DNA of 64,000 bases from Marinomonas sp. CT5 (GTDB lineage: Bacteria; Pseudomonadota; Gammaproteobacteria; Pseudomonadales; Marinomonadaceae). The notes beneath the pieces are model-generated. The model was not told where the DNA came from, did not search any database, and was given only the letters and a program-made list of their open reading frames with translations. Positions 26,058-34,457 of this stretch are shown piece after piece; positions within the stretch are counted from its first letter, which is position 1; every line of letters starts with the position of its first letter. The position numbers and the translations under genes are program-made. The stretch spans positions 4,296,999 through 4,360,998 of the forward strand of contig NZ_CP025572.1 of NCBI RefSeq assembly GCF_018336975.1, given 5' to 3'.

Positions 26058-28010
26058 CTAAGATTCCGCTTTAAGTGTTGTATTGGATTTTGTTTGAATA
26101 CTGGCTTTAAACAACAAGCCAGCAAGCAGAACAATACCGATTACTCGAGCCCCCATAACAGCAATAGAGGTATCTGTTGCCGCTGCAGGCCATGCAATAA
26201 GTACAGCAGCAACAACATATAACAAACGCGTTACCCAAGATAAGTTCTCACGTAACCAGCCAGAAAAACCGATACTCATGGAAGTCGTTGCCAAGGTTGC
26301 AAACACAATCGCGGCCATTACGCTCTCCGTTGTTCCGATCAATAAAACCCCAGGCATGGTGACAAACAAGAACGGCACTAAGAGTTTTACAAAACCCAAA
26401 CGCATAGACTCAACCGCCGTTTCATTTGGTTCCGCCCCGGAAATAGTCGAAGCCGCATAAGCAGCCAATGCGACAGGTGGCGTAATCGCCGACACCAAAC
26501 CAAAGTAGAAAATAAACATATGCGCTGACAAGGTTTCCATACCTAATTGCGTCATTGCAGGCGCGACCAATACTGCGAGTAATAAATACGCCGCCGATGT
26601 TGGTAATCCCATTCCTAAGACGAAGGATGCCAATGCAGTGAGCAACAAGACGGCCCACAAATTGCCATCGCCCAGTTCAATGATCAAACCAGACAACATT
26701 AAGCCCATGCCGGTAAGGTTCAATATCCCAATAATCACACCAGCAGCAGCAACGGCGGCAACAATAGGTAAAGTTGAGGACAAAGTCTCTTTACAAGCAG
26801 AGATGATATCTAACGGATTGATACGAGTGGCTTTTTTCCACGGACAAACCAGCAACCCAGCAAGAATTCCCATAACCGCAGCTTGGGTTGGCGACTTGCC
26901 TGAGATCATCAAGCCAATCAACACCACCAAGGGAAGCAAAAGATAACTCTTCGTTCTCAGGGTGTTAATCAAAAGTTGCAATCCTGCTTCGGTGTCTCTT
27001 GCTAAGTTAAGACGTCCTGCTTCTAGTCGAACAGAAATCATCAAAGCCAAAATATACAAGAGTGCGGGAACTAAGGCGGCTAATGCCACTTCGGCATAAG
27101 GAATTCCAATCATTTCCGCCATCAAGAAAGCCGCTGCGCCCATCACTGGCGGCATAATTTGTCCAGCCGAAGATGCCGCGGCTTCAATCGCACCAGCTAA
27201 TTTGGCGCTGTAACCGACACGTTTCATCAGTGGAATAGTAAAAGTACCAGTGGTCACTACGTTTGCCACAGCACTGCCATTAAGGGAGCCTAGCAATGCA
27301 CTCGATAAAGCCGCAGACAAACCTGGACCACCTTGCACTCGTCCAGTCAAACCACGAGCCAAATCGACAAATACTTCCCCCGTACCAATCTTAGTTAAGA
27401 TGGCACCGAATAAGCCAAAGAGGAAAATATACTCAACGGCGACCCCCATTGGCACACCATAAACCCCTTCTGTCGATAACATCAAAGTAGAGGTTAATCG
27501 GCTAATGTCATAGCCGCCGTGACCGTATTTACCCGGTATTAGATAGCCAAAGTAGGCATAGAGAAAAGCGAGCGTCATTAGAGCAATTAATGCCCAACCT
27601 ACGGCGATACGCACAAAGACAAATACCACCATAATTAAAGCAATAAAGATCCATCTATCTTGCTCTACTGACATAGCGCCACGCATGACAATATCAATGT
27701 AGTAATGCCACAAGTAAGGCCCCGGAATTAACGCCAGCAGCGCGAATAGATAAAACACCCCACGCCCGACGAGACTTTTGTACCTCAGTGCATAGAACAA
27801 CATGGCCGCTGCCGCAACTAAAGAGAAAAACGACGACCTCAATAGTAATGCGGTGATGCCGCCATAATAAGCTCCGTAAAGTACAAGACCGGCGATTCCA
27901 GCGGCGATCACACTAAACAATAAAGAGACTGCTAGACGTTCCTTGCTACCAGCGAATTTTGATTCAAGGAGCAAGCTTTGAAAGCCATTGCTGGAACCTG
28001 AGTTCAACAT
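26058..28010 (-). CDS. TRAP transporter fused membrane subunit (TAXI type)
   Basis: This 650-residue protein fuses the small (4-TM) and large (12-TM) TRAP permease subunits. The large-subunit core has the signature GLSAALSSALLGSLNGSAVANVVTTGTFTIPLMKR and the second GMGLPTSAAYLL. Fused permeases of this type go with TAXI binding proteins; the gene for one ends ten bases upstream. TRAP systems use the sodium or proton gradient to import organic acids or glutamate-like compounds. It is the last gene before a bidirectional terminator. Confidence 0.93.
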   Translation of the reverse strand: MLNSGSSNGFQSLLLESKFAGSKERLAVSLLFSVIAAGIAGLVLYGAYYGGITALLLRSSFFSLVAAAAMLFYALRYKSLVGRGVFYLFALLALIPGPYLWHYYIDIVMRGAMSVEQDRWIFIALIMVVFVFVRIAVGWALIALMTLAFLYAYFGYLIPGKYGHGGYDISRLTSTLMLSTEGVYGVPMGVAVEYIFLFGLFGAILTKIGTGEVFVDLARGLTGRVQGGPGLSAALSSALLGSLNGSAVANVVTTGTFTIPLMKRVGYSAKLAGAIEAAASSAGQIMPPVMGAAAFLMAEMIGIPYAEVALAALVPALLYILALMISVRLEAGRLNLARDTEAGLQLLINTLRTKSYLLLPLVVLIGLMISGKSPTQAAVMGILAGLLVCPWKKATRINPLDIISACKETLSSTLPIVAAVAAAGVIIGILNLTGMGLMLSGLIIELGDGNLWAVLLLTALASFVLGMGLPTSAAYLLLAVLVAPAMTQLGMETLSAHMFIFYFGLVSAITPPVALAAYAASTISGAEPNETAVESMRLGFVKLLVPFLFVTMPGVLLIGTTESVMAAIVFATLATTSMSIGFSGWLRENLSWVTRLLYVVAAVLIAWPAAATDTSIAVMGARVIGIVLLAGLLFKASIQTKSNTTLKAES

Positions 28011-28020
28011 GATGACGCTC

Positions 28021-28959
28021 CTATTTACCGCTTACTTCGTCATAGTATTTTTTCGCACCTGGGTGCAAAGCAATAGGAGTACGCTGCGCTGTTTTTAACG
28101 TAATTGCTTTCGCTTGAGGGTGAATCTGACCAAGCTCATCTAGATGAGAAAAAATTGTTTTAGTGATGTTATAAATTTTGCTCTGATCTTCTTTACCACT
28201 GGTAAACAAAATCGCCGGATCATTAATCATCACAACTTGTTTTGTTTGATCAGGATACGTTCCTGCAGGTAAAGAGTATGCTTGGTAGAAAGGGTATTTT
28301 TGGATCAAGGTATCCAGCTTAGCCACATCCGCTGACAATAACTTCATGTCGGTCTGTGAATCTAGATCAATCAAAGAGGAAGTCGGAGCACCAGCCAAAA
28401 CCACCGTAGCGTCAACTTGGCCGTTAACCAGTGCTTTTACCCCTTCATTATAAGAAAGAAAACGTGGTGTTATATCGTCAAAAACGCCATATTCTTGCAA
28501 CAAGCGCGTAGCTAATACAGCCGCATTACTGCCTGGAGGCCCCATGCTGACACGTTTGCCTTTTAACTGTTCAAAAGAGTCGACACCATTTCCGGAAATC
28601 GTTGCTACCTGCAATACGGCTGGATACAAGTAGGCAATACCAGCAACATCTAATGGCCCACTCACTTTAAATGGACCTTTGCCATTTTTTGCTTCAAACA
28701 GTGTCGAAGAAGAGGAAAGCCCCAGTGTCATTTGTCCTGCAGCAACACGATGGTTATTCTCCACTGACGCACCTGTCACTTCAGCTCGTGCCGTCGTATT
28801 TTCCATATACTTATTAAGTGTTTCAGAAATACCTGCGCCAATTACATAAAACAAACCACCGGTTCCACCTGTACCAATGGATACACGTTCTGCAGCTTGT
28901 ACAGGACTATTAACTAAAGTCGCACACAGAGCACTCGCTATAAGCAGTTTTTTAAACAT
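28021..28959 (-). CDS. TAXI-family TRAP solute-binding protein
   Basis: This 312-residue protein has a signal peptide (LLIASALCATLVNSPVQA, cleavage near AAE) and the TAXI core opening RVSIGTGGTGGLFYVIGAGI. It includes KGKRVSMGPPGSNAAVLATRLL. It delivers substrate to the fused permease. The start is ATG 28959 with GGAG seven bases upstream; the in-frame TTG at 28971 overlaps that site. The promoter region carries an 11-bp tandem repeat. Known TAXI ligands include glutamate and other carboxylates; the ligand here is unknown. Confidence 0.92.
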   Translation of the reverse strand: MFKKLLIASALCATLVNSPVQAAERVSIGTGGTGGLFYVIGAGISETLNKYMENTTARAEVTGASVENNHRVAAGQMTLGLSSSSTLFEAKNGKGPFKVSGPLDVAGIAYLYPAVLQVATISGNGVDSFEQLKGKRVSMGPPGSNAAVLATRLLQEYGVFDDITPRFLSYNEGVKALVNGQVDATVVLAGAPTSSLIDLDSQTDMKLLSADVAKLDTLIQKYPFYQAYSLPAGTYPDQTKQVVMINDPAILFTSGKEDQSKIYNITKTIFSHLDELGQIHPQAKAITLKTAQRTPIALHPGAKKYYDEVSGK

Positions 28960-29013
28960 AGTATTCTCCAAATTATTTTTGTTTTGTTATTGCCTAAAAC
29001 ACTCTAGCGAGGA

Positions 29014-29035
29014 AACCTTTCATGAACCTTTCATG
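29014..29035. promoter_or_regulatory. 11-bp tandem direct repeat upstream of the TRAP genes
   Basis: AACCTTTCATG occurs twice head to tail (29014-29024 and 29025-29035). OmpR/PhoB-type regulators bind tandem repeats with about 11-bp period, and an OmpR-family regulator is encoded 2.5 kb upstream in the same locus. It lies 55-76 bases before the TRAP binding-protein ATG, a normal activator position. Confidence 0.6.
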
Positions 29036-29058
29036 GCCATTTTATATAAAATAAAAAG

Positions 29059-30162
29059 CTATGGTGTGGAATCATTAGGGGCATACAACATGGCACTGTC
29101 CCACTCATGATAAATAAGCCGTTTTTTTGCATCGTCTGTTTGGAGAAGTAACTCTAGCCCAAGAGGAATTGGACGAAAAATCCCATGCGGTAACTTACTC
29201 AACTCATCACGACTATATGGACCTTTCACCTTGGTACTAATTGGCGTAACACCAGATTGATTAGCAAGTATATGCTGCCCTTCTGGAGACAATAAAAGAT
29301 CAATAAAACGCTTCGCTAACGTTGCTTGCTTAGCATCGCGAGGGATAAATGCGGTACGCATAATAATGGTCGTATAATCCGTCGGCATGATGGTCTTAAT
29401 CCACGAGTATGCTTGGGACCATTGATAAGAATAAGCACCTACCAGGTTATAAGCGACAAATATTTGCCCCTTTAGCAGCGCATTCAGCATTAATGAAGTC
29501 TCGGTATAAAGCCGAGCTTGATGTGTACCAAACGCTTCTAATAACCTTCCATAACTGCGAGATTGTTGTCCATCATAAGCCCACGCCAAATAACCAAAAC
29601 CTGACTGCTGAATATCAAACAACCCTATTTTATCGTCTAAAAGGTGGTTCTTACTGCGGATCAAATTCAACAACTGTTCGCGACTTTGAGGCAAAGCGGC
29701 TCCAGCCAAAATATCAGCGTTGATCGCTGTCACTATTGGCTCGTAAGTAAAACCAAACAGCTCATTTCGCCAATGAGAATCCTTGGGGACATTAACAAGC
29801 TCTGGCGAATCATAAGCCAATGCATAACCATCGTTTGCCAATTTAAACTGAAGATCCATCGCAGGGCTAAGCATCACATCAGGTCGAGTATTTGGTTGTG
29901 ATATAAATTGCTCATAAAGGTGTCGAGTATTCGATTCAGTGTAATGAATAGCGATATTCGGATACCTTTCTTGATATGCCCTAAACAAAGGTGAAATTGC
30001 CTGATGATTTATAGCGCCATGGACAATAAGAACCGCTTCTTGTTGGTTCAGTTTTTTATCCAAGCTTGGAAAAGCAACATAGCTGCTTTGTTGCCCTGAA
30101 TCAGCAAAGACCATCTGACTAAGCAAAATGAAACAAAGTCCCAGCAAGCAACTAACTTTCAT
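29059..30162 (-). CDS. Periplasmic binding protein, iron-type/ABC family 1, in a two-component operon
   Basis: This 367-residue protein has a signal peptide (LLGLCFILLSQMVFA) and an extracellular solute-binding fold like Fe3+/2-aminoethylphosphonate ABC binding proteins (AVLIVHGAINHQAISPLF; LSPEGQHILANQSGVTP). No ABC permease or ATPase is near. The ATG overlaps the end of the kinase gene and AAAGGG precedes it, so it is co-translated with the kinase. This suggests it is a periplasmic ligand sensor feeding the kinase rather than a transport component; this is inference. It precedes the TRAP binding-protein gene by about 100 bases. Confidence 0.8.
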   Translation of the reverse strand: MKVSCLLGLCFILLSQMVFADSGQQSSYVAFPSLDKKLNQQEAVLIVHGAINHQAISPLFRAYQERYPNIAIHYTESNTRHLYEQFISQPNTRPDVMLSPAMDLQFKLANDGYALAYDSPELVNVPKDSHWRNELFGFTYEPIVTAINADILAGAALPQSREQLLNLIRSKNHLLDDKIGLFDIQQSGFGYLAWAYDGQQSRSYGRLLEAFGTHQARLYTETSLMLNALLKGQIFVAYNLVGAYSYQWSQAYSWIKTIMPTDYTTIIMRTAFIPRDAKQATLAKRFIDLLLSPEGQHILANQSGVTPISTKVKGPYSRDELSKLPHGIFRPIPLGLELLLQTDDAKKRLIYHEWDSAMLYAPNDSTP

Positions 30163-31582
30163 AAGAAAGCCCTTTTTGTTGGGAAAAAATAACTTCCACA
30201 ATCAGCCCGGTTGGTTGATTGTCTTTTAAATGAAATCGAGCGTCATGGTGCTCTGCGACTTCTTTTGCTATCGATAGACCAATTCCAGAACCCGACGCAA
30301 AGTTATCCGGACTACGATAAAAATACTCAAAAATATGTTCCTTATCCTGATCTGGAACCCCCACTCCTTGGTCTCGAATTTGTAACACGATCGACGTCTG
30401 AGATAGCTCATCCATCATCATTAATTCAACTTCAACGACACCGCCTTTTGGGCTGTATTTGATCGCATTTTCAATGATGTTTTGTAGCATTTGTTTAAGC
30501 GCGAATTCATCTCCTTTAATAGTAACTTGGATGTCTCCTATATATTCAATTTCAACCTGTCGCTCTAATGCCCAAACCACTAACTCGCGACAAGTCTCTT
30601 TGATCACATGATCCAAAGCGACAGGACTAAAAGGGTGACTCTGATAACGATGCGTCAATGTAGCGCGGCTAAGCAGCTGATTAACCGTATTAGTCAATAC
30701 ATTGCTGCTCTCTAAAATATGTTGCAGTTGCTTTTGACGTAGCTCTTCATCGGTTTCATCTAGGGCATTTTGGGCCTGTGAGTTTAGACCTGCCAAGGGA
30801 GTACGTATTTGATGGGCCGCTTCCGCGGTGAAGCGCTTTAAACGAATTAACGTATTATCCAGTTGAGCCATAAAGTAATTAATGCTCTTTAACAAAGGCG
30901 CTATCTCACTGGGTACCTTGGCTTCCAGTGGCGATAGTTCTTGGGGAGAACGTTCTGTAATGGCTTGTTTGATTGCTTGCAATGGCTGTAATACTCGCCA
31001 AATAACAAAAAGCAATAAAAGCAAAGTGATAAAGAAGAACAAGGTAACAAACTGCAGAGCCATATGACTAATTTCGGTCGCGGCAGCACGTCGTGCGTCT
31101 AGTGTTTGCCCAACAATAATAAAGACATCGTTCACGCTATCCGCCTCTAATAAGCGCTTTCCCAACGCCACAAACCGCACCGTCTCACCGTGATACATGG
31201 CTTCATAATAAATAGGAACAAATTTCTCTTTTTCGATGGATTGCTGAAGCAACTGGGTGAACGGAATACTGGGAAGATCTTTATACCCTGTCAGCACCTG
31301 ATACTGTCCATTCATAATGGAATAAAACGCGCGATCTGAGGTAGATAACGCCAAGGTTTCAAAAGCAGAAACAGGTAAATCGATAAAAAACTGCGAATCC
31401 AAGAGGTTAATATTCTCGGCCATCTGCAAAGCGGAACCATATAAAAGCCGATCATAAGACTCTTTTGCCGCCCTATTCGCATAAATATGCGCACTCCAAA
31501 GAGCAATCACATTAATCACGATCAATACCGTCGCAACCATTAAAATCAATTGCCGACGAATCGACGTAGTCGCCTTAGCCAC
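30152..31582 (-). CDS. Sensor histidine kinase, TctE-like
   Basis: This kinase has a membrane helix (LILMVATVLIVINVIALWSA), a periplasmic domain like the 2CSK_N domain of TctE, a second membrane segment (about LQFVTLFFFITLLLLLFVIW), HAMP-like linker, HisKA (AEAAHQIRTPLAGL) and HATPase (ENAIKYSPKGG; ASGSGIGLSIAKEV). The GTG start at 31582 overlaps the regulator's stop and gives 476 residues; a longer GTG start at 31636 is possible. It forms a TctDE-like system with the gene upstream. Pairing of such systems with carboxylate transporters is established for tricarboxylate uptake (TctDE/TctCBA). Confidence 0.9.
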   Translation of the reverse strand: MAKATTSIRRQLILMVATVLIVINVIALWSAHIYANRAAKESYDRLLYGSALQMAENINLLDSQFFIDLPVSAFETLALSTSDRAFYSIMNGQYQVLTGYKDLPSIPFTQLLQQSIEKEKFVPIYYEAMYHGETVRFVALGKRLLEADSVNDVFIIVGQTLDARRAAATEISHMALQFVTLFFFITLLLLLFVIWRVLQPLQAIKQAITERSPQELSPLEAKVPSEIAPLLKSINYFMAQLDNTLIRLKRFTAEAAHQIRTPLAGLNSQAQNALDETDEELRQKQLQHILESSNVLTNTVNQLLSRATLTHRYQSHPFSPVALDHVIKETCRELVVWALERQVEIEYIGDIQVTIKGDEFALKQMLQNIIENAIKYSPKGGVVEVELMMMDELSQTSIVLQIRDQGVGVPDQDKEHIFEYFYRSPDNFASGSGIGLSIAKEVAEHHDARFHLKDNQPTGLIVEVIFSQQKGLSYES

Positions 31583-32246
31583 GATGTTTTTCCAGCAAAT
31601 AACCCAAGCCACGAATGGTTCTAATATTGATATCACTGCCTTGCAAGGATTTGCGCAAGCGCGCTACGTAGATTTCAATCACACTTGGATTTGGGTTTTC
31701 ATTAAAGTTATAAATATGCTCGATTAAGGCTTCTTTACTTAAAACTCGACCCGTGTGACTAATAAAGACTTCTAATAAACGAAATTCTCGTTGTTTCAGG
31801 TCGATAAGATGACCGTCTACCGTCACTGAGCATGCCTGAAGATCTAAACTAACATTGCCATACTCTATGGTATTTTGTGCTTGCCCTTGACTACGTCGAA
31901 GCAAGGCACGACAGCGAGCTTCCAGCTCGCCAAAATCCACTGGCTTCGTCATATAGTCATCTGCGCCTAAATCTAATAACTCAATACGATCTTTAATACC
32001 ATCACGCGCAGTCAGCACAATAACCGGCGTATTAGAATGTTTTTTCCGAAGCGTCTGTAAAATTTGATTGCCTGTCATATCTGGCAGGTTTAGGTCTAAA
32101 AGCATGAGATCATACTCTTGCAAAGCCAACATTTGATTCGCTTGTAAACCCGTCTGGGCAAGATCAAGACCATGCCCCATTCGACTGATTCTTTGACTGA
32201 TGGCCTCACCTAAAATCCGGTCATCTTCCACTACTAAAATACGCAT
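31575..32246 (-). CDS. OmpR-family response regulator, TctD-like
   Basis: This 223-residue regulator has a receiver domain (acceptor Asp in LMLLDLNLPD, about residue 51, and the late KPVDF Lys) and an OmpR-type winged helix (residues 130-220; REFRLLEVFISHTGRVLSKEALIEHIYN). It probably controls the TRAP genes downstream in the same direction through the tandem repeat at 29014-29035. It is first in the order regulator, kinase, binding protein, TRAP. Confidence 0.93.
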   Translation of the reverse strand: MRILVVEDDRILGEAISQRISRMGHGLDLAQTGLQANQMLALQEYDLMLLDLNLPDMTGNQILQTLRKKHSNTPVIVLTARDGIKDRIELLDLGADDYMTKPVDFGELEARCRALLRRSQGQAQNTIEYGNVSLDLQACSVTVDGHLIDLKQREFRLLEVFISHTGRVLSKEALIEHIYNFNENPNPSVIEIYVARLRKSLQGSDINIRTIRGLGYLLEKHRG

Positions 32247-32541
32247 GATACTAATTGCTCTTGTGACGTCTTTATTGTTATAAGGCAGATTGAATATAGG
32301 CGATCTTCCAATCTTTCTTACAACCTTGTCAATTTAACCTATATTTTGACCTGAAAGAATGGACTATCTCTCCTATCAATACATCAAAGAAAAAATGAAT
32401 ACTGGGCTTTTTTAATTACAGGTACGATTGCCGGTCTGTATCCTTCGTTCTTTCTTTATCTGTCCATGTGCAAGACCACCGAAAACACGTAAGGTGGTTA
32501 GTTTACTTTTCACCTCAGCATTCTTAAGTTAAGGACTCAAC
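32247..32541. other. Intergenic region between divergent tctD-like and EamA genes
   Basis: There is no supported gene in these 295 bases. Only a modest hairpin ACCACC/GGTGGT (about 32477-32501) is visible about 40 bases before the exporter ATG. It has no T-run and no conserved riboswitch motif that I recognise. Confidence 0.3.
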
Positions 32542-33438
32542 ATGATTCGCAAAGATATGTTTTTGGCACTGCTCATTATTTTTGCGTGGGGCTTTAACTT
32601 TATCGTTATGCGTTGGGGACTGGATGAGTTAACTCCCATGATGCTTGGCGGATTACGTTTTCTCGTTATTGGTATGATTGGCTGTTTCTTTTTCTCTCGA
32701 CCTAAGACGCCGCTGCTTTGGTGTATAGGTTATGCTCTGTCGTTAAACTTCGGGCAATTTGCGTTTTTATTCAGTGCTATGTCCTTTGGTATGCCGGCTG
32801 GATTGGCTTCTTTGGTGCTGCAATCTCAGGCCATTTTCACCTTACTATTCGCCATCTTGTTATTAAAAGAAACCATTCGGCCCTATCAGGTATTGGCCAT
32901 AGGTATTGCTATTGGAGGCTTAGCGGTCATAGGTTTTGACAATGAAGACACCACCATGTCGGCACTGGGTTTTGGATTAACGCTTGCGGCGGGCTCAAGC
33001 TGGGCATTGGGTAATATTTTCACCAAGATCATCAGCCGAAAAGGTTATGACACTAACTTAAACATGATTGTATGGTCGAGTTGGATTCCACCGATTCCTT
33101 TCTTTATTTGCGCTTACCTCATAGATGGTCCAGACGTAATGTGGAACAACCTCACTGGACTAAACTTCAAATCGATTTCATCGCTGGCCTATTTATCCAT
33201 CTTTGCGACATTGGCGGGGTATGGTTTGTGGAGTCATCTATTGTCTCGCTACCCTGCAGCAACTGTCGCACCTCTTACCTTGGGCGTTCCCGTGGTTGGC
33301 TTAACATCAGCCGAGATCTTTCTGTCAGAAACGGTGAGTTCTATGCAATGGATAGGAATTTTAATCGTTTTGCTGGGGTTAATGTTGAACACATTCGGTG
33401 GCCGCTGGCTAAAGAAAATTAGCCAGCGCACCGCTTAA
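32542..33438 (+). CDS. EamA/DMT-family exporter
   Basis: This 298-residue protein has ten membrane segments in two EamA repeats. Each begins with an aromatic-rich helix (IIFAWGFNFIVMRWGLDEL at the start) and the second ends ETVSSMQWIGILIVLLGL. The family exports amino-acid derivatives such as O-acetylserine/cysteine. AAGGA lies seven bases before the ATG. It is a single gene, convergent with the ion-channel gene 11 bases away. The substrate is unassigned. Confidence 0.88.
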   Translation: MIRKDMFLALLIIFAWGFNFIVMRWGLDELTPMMLGGLRFLVIGMIGCFFFSRPKTPLLWCIGYALSLNFGQFAFLFSAMSFGMPAGLASLVLQSQAIFTLLFAILLLKETIRPYQVLAIGIAIGGLAVIGFDNEDTTMSALGFGLTLAAGSSWALGNIFTKIISRKGYDTNLNMIVWSSWIPPIPFFICAYLIDGPDVMWNNLTGLNFKSISSLAYLSIFATLAGYGLWSHLLSRYPAATVAPLTLGVPVVGLTSAEIFLSETVSSMQWIGILIVLLGLMLNTFGGRWLKKISQRTA

Positions 33439-33449
33439 ATGACTAGAAC

Positions 33450-34280
33450 CTAATCTTTTTTGTCTTGCTGCGCGTCGATTTTATCCGCAAGACGCGCCAC
33501 TTGAGCTTGCAATTCAGAGATTTGAGAAACCAAGGCTTGATGATGATTCTCTTGGTTTTCGTGCTCTTCTTGCGCGGTTTCACGCGTCATCACATCCAAC
33601 ACCACACCAACCATCATGTTTAAAAAAACAAACGCGGTGAGAAAGATAAAGATGATGTAGAAAATCCAGCTGAATGGATAAACGTCCATCGTCTCGTACA
33701 TCACATCCGTCCAATCTTCGAACGTGGCAACGCGGAACAGCGTCAGCATTGAGATAGCAATATCCCCCCAAAGGGTCTCATTCACTTGATGGAAAAAGAT
33801 AGAGCCAACCGCCGCGAAGATGTAAAAAATGATAAACATCAACAAGGCGATGTAGCCCATTTTCGGAATGGCTTTCAGCAAGGCATTAATCAAAAAGCGT
33901 AAGTCTGGAATGATCGAGACCAAACGTAAAACGCGGAAAACTCGTAACAGACGAGCCACCAAAATCATTTCTGTATTCGAAATGGGCACCAAGCTACCAA
34001 TCACAATAACCGTATCGAAAACGTTCCAAGGATCCTTAAAGAAGCGACGTTTATCATCACAAGCGATAAAGCGCAGCGACAGCTCTACCAAAAAGAAGAC
34101 AGTAATAAAATTGTCTAAATAGTTAATGGCCGTATCAATGCCATAGGGTAAAGAATAGGTTTTTGCACCAACGGTTAAGGCAGCAACCACAATGATACTG
34201 ATGATGAAACCTTGGAACCACACACTGCGCTCAATACGCTTTATCGTAGCAAACCAATTTCCAGAACGACTCACTTCCAT
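33450..34280 (-). CDS. Voltage-gated-type ion channel (BacNav-like)
   Basis: This 276-residue protein has six membrane segments and the features of single-domain bacterial voltage-gated cation channels. An S4 with Arg at every third place (RLLRVFRVLR, residues 110-119), a pore helix, a selectivity filter TFEDWTD (186-192), S6 ending in VFLNMMVGVVLDVM, and a C-terminal coiled coil (about 248-272) for tetramer assembly. Known sodium channels read TLESWSM here; this filter has three acidic residues. Start is ATG 34280; an upstream TTG adds eight residues. It is probably monocistronic. Confidence 0.9.
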   Translation of the reverse strand: MEVSRSGNWFATIKRIERSVWFQGFIISIIVVAALTVGAKTYSLPYGIDTAINYLDNFITVFFLVELSLRFIACDDKRRFFKDPWNVFDTVIVIGSLVPISNTEMILVARLLRVFRVLRLVSIIPDLRFLINALLKAIPKMGYIALLMFIIFYIFAAVGSIFFHQVNETLWGDIAISMLTLFRVATFEDWTDVMYETMDVYPFSWIFYIIFIFLTAFVFLNMMVGVVLDVMTRETAQEEHENQENHHQALVSQISELQAQVARLADKIDAQQDKKD

Positions 34281-34382
34281 TATTTTTCTACACCTAATAT
34301 GCAATCTTGAAAACCTGCATTAAAGACAGGTAGCGCCATATTAAGTTCATATCATGAAGAAGAAAAGAATCGGTAGATAAAA

Positions 34383-34403
34383 TGCCCACTTTATAGGTGG
34401 GCA
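34383..34403 (-). terminator. Terminator of the long catabolic operon
   Basis: TGCCCAC (34383-34389), a 7-base loop and GTGGGCA (34397-34403) form a stem that on the minus strand is followed by TTTTAT, 55 bases after the aldehyde dehydrogenase stop. Confidence 0.75.
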
Positions 34404-34457
34404 AACCCGCTGGGAGTAAACGCAGCTAGAGTGGAGTCATATCAAACACTGTAGAGC

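Noticed and set aside
32247..32541. Possible guanidine or other riboswitch before the EamA exporter
   Set aside because: The only hairpin (ACCACC/GGTGGT) lacks the ACGR loops or other conserved core and no second stem was found.
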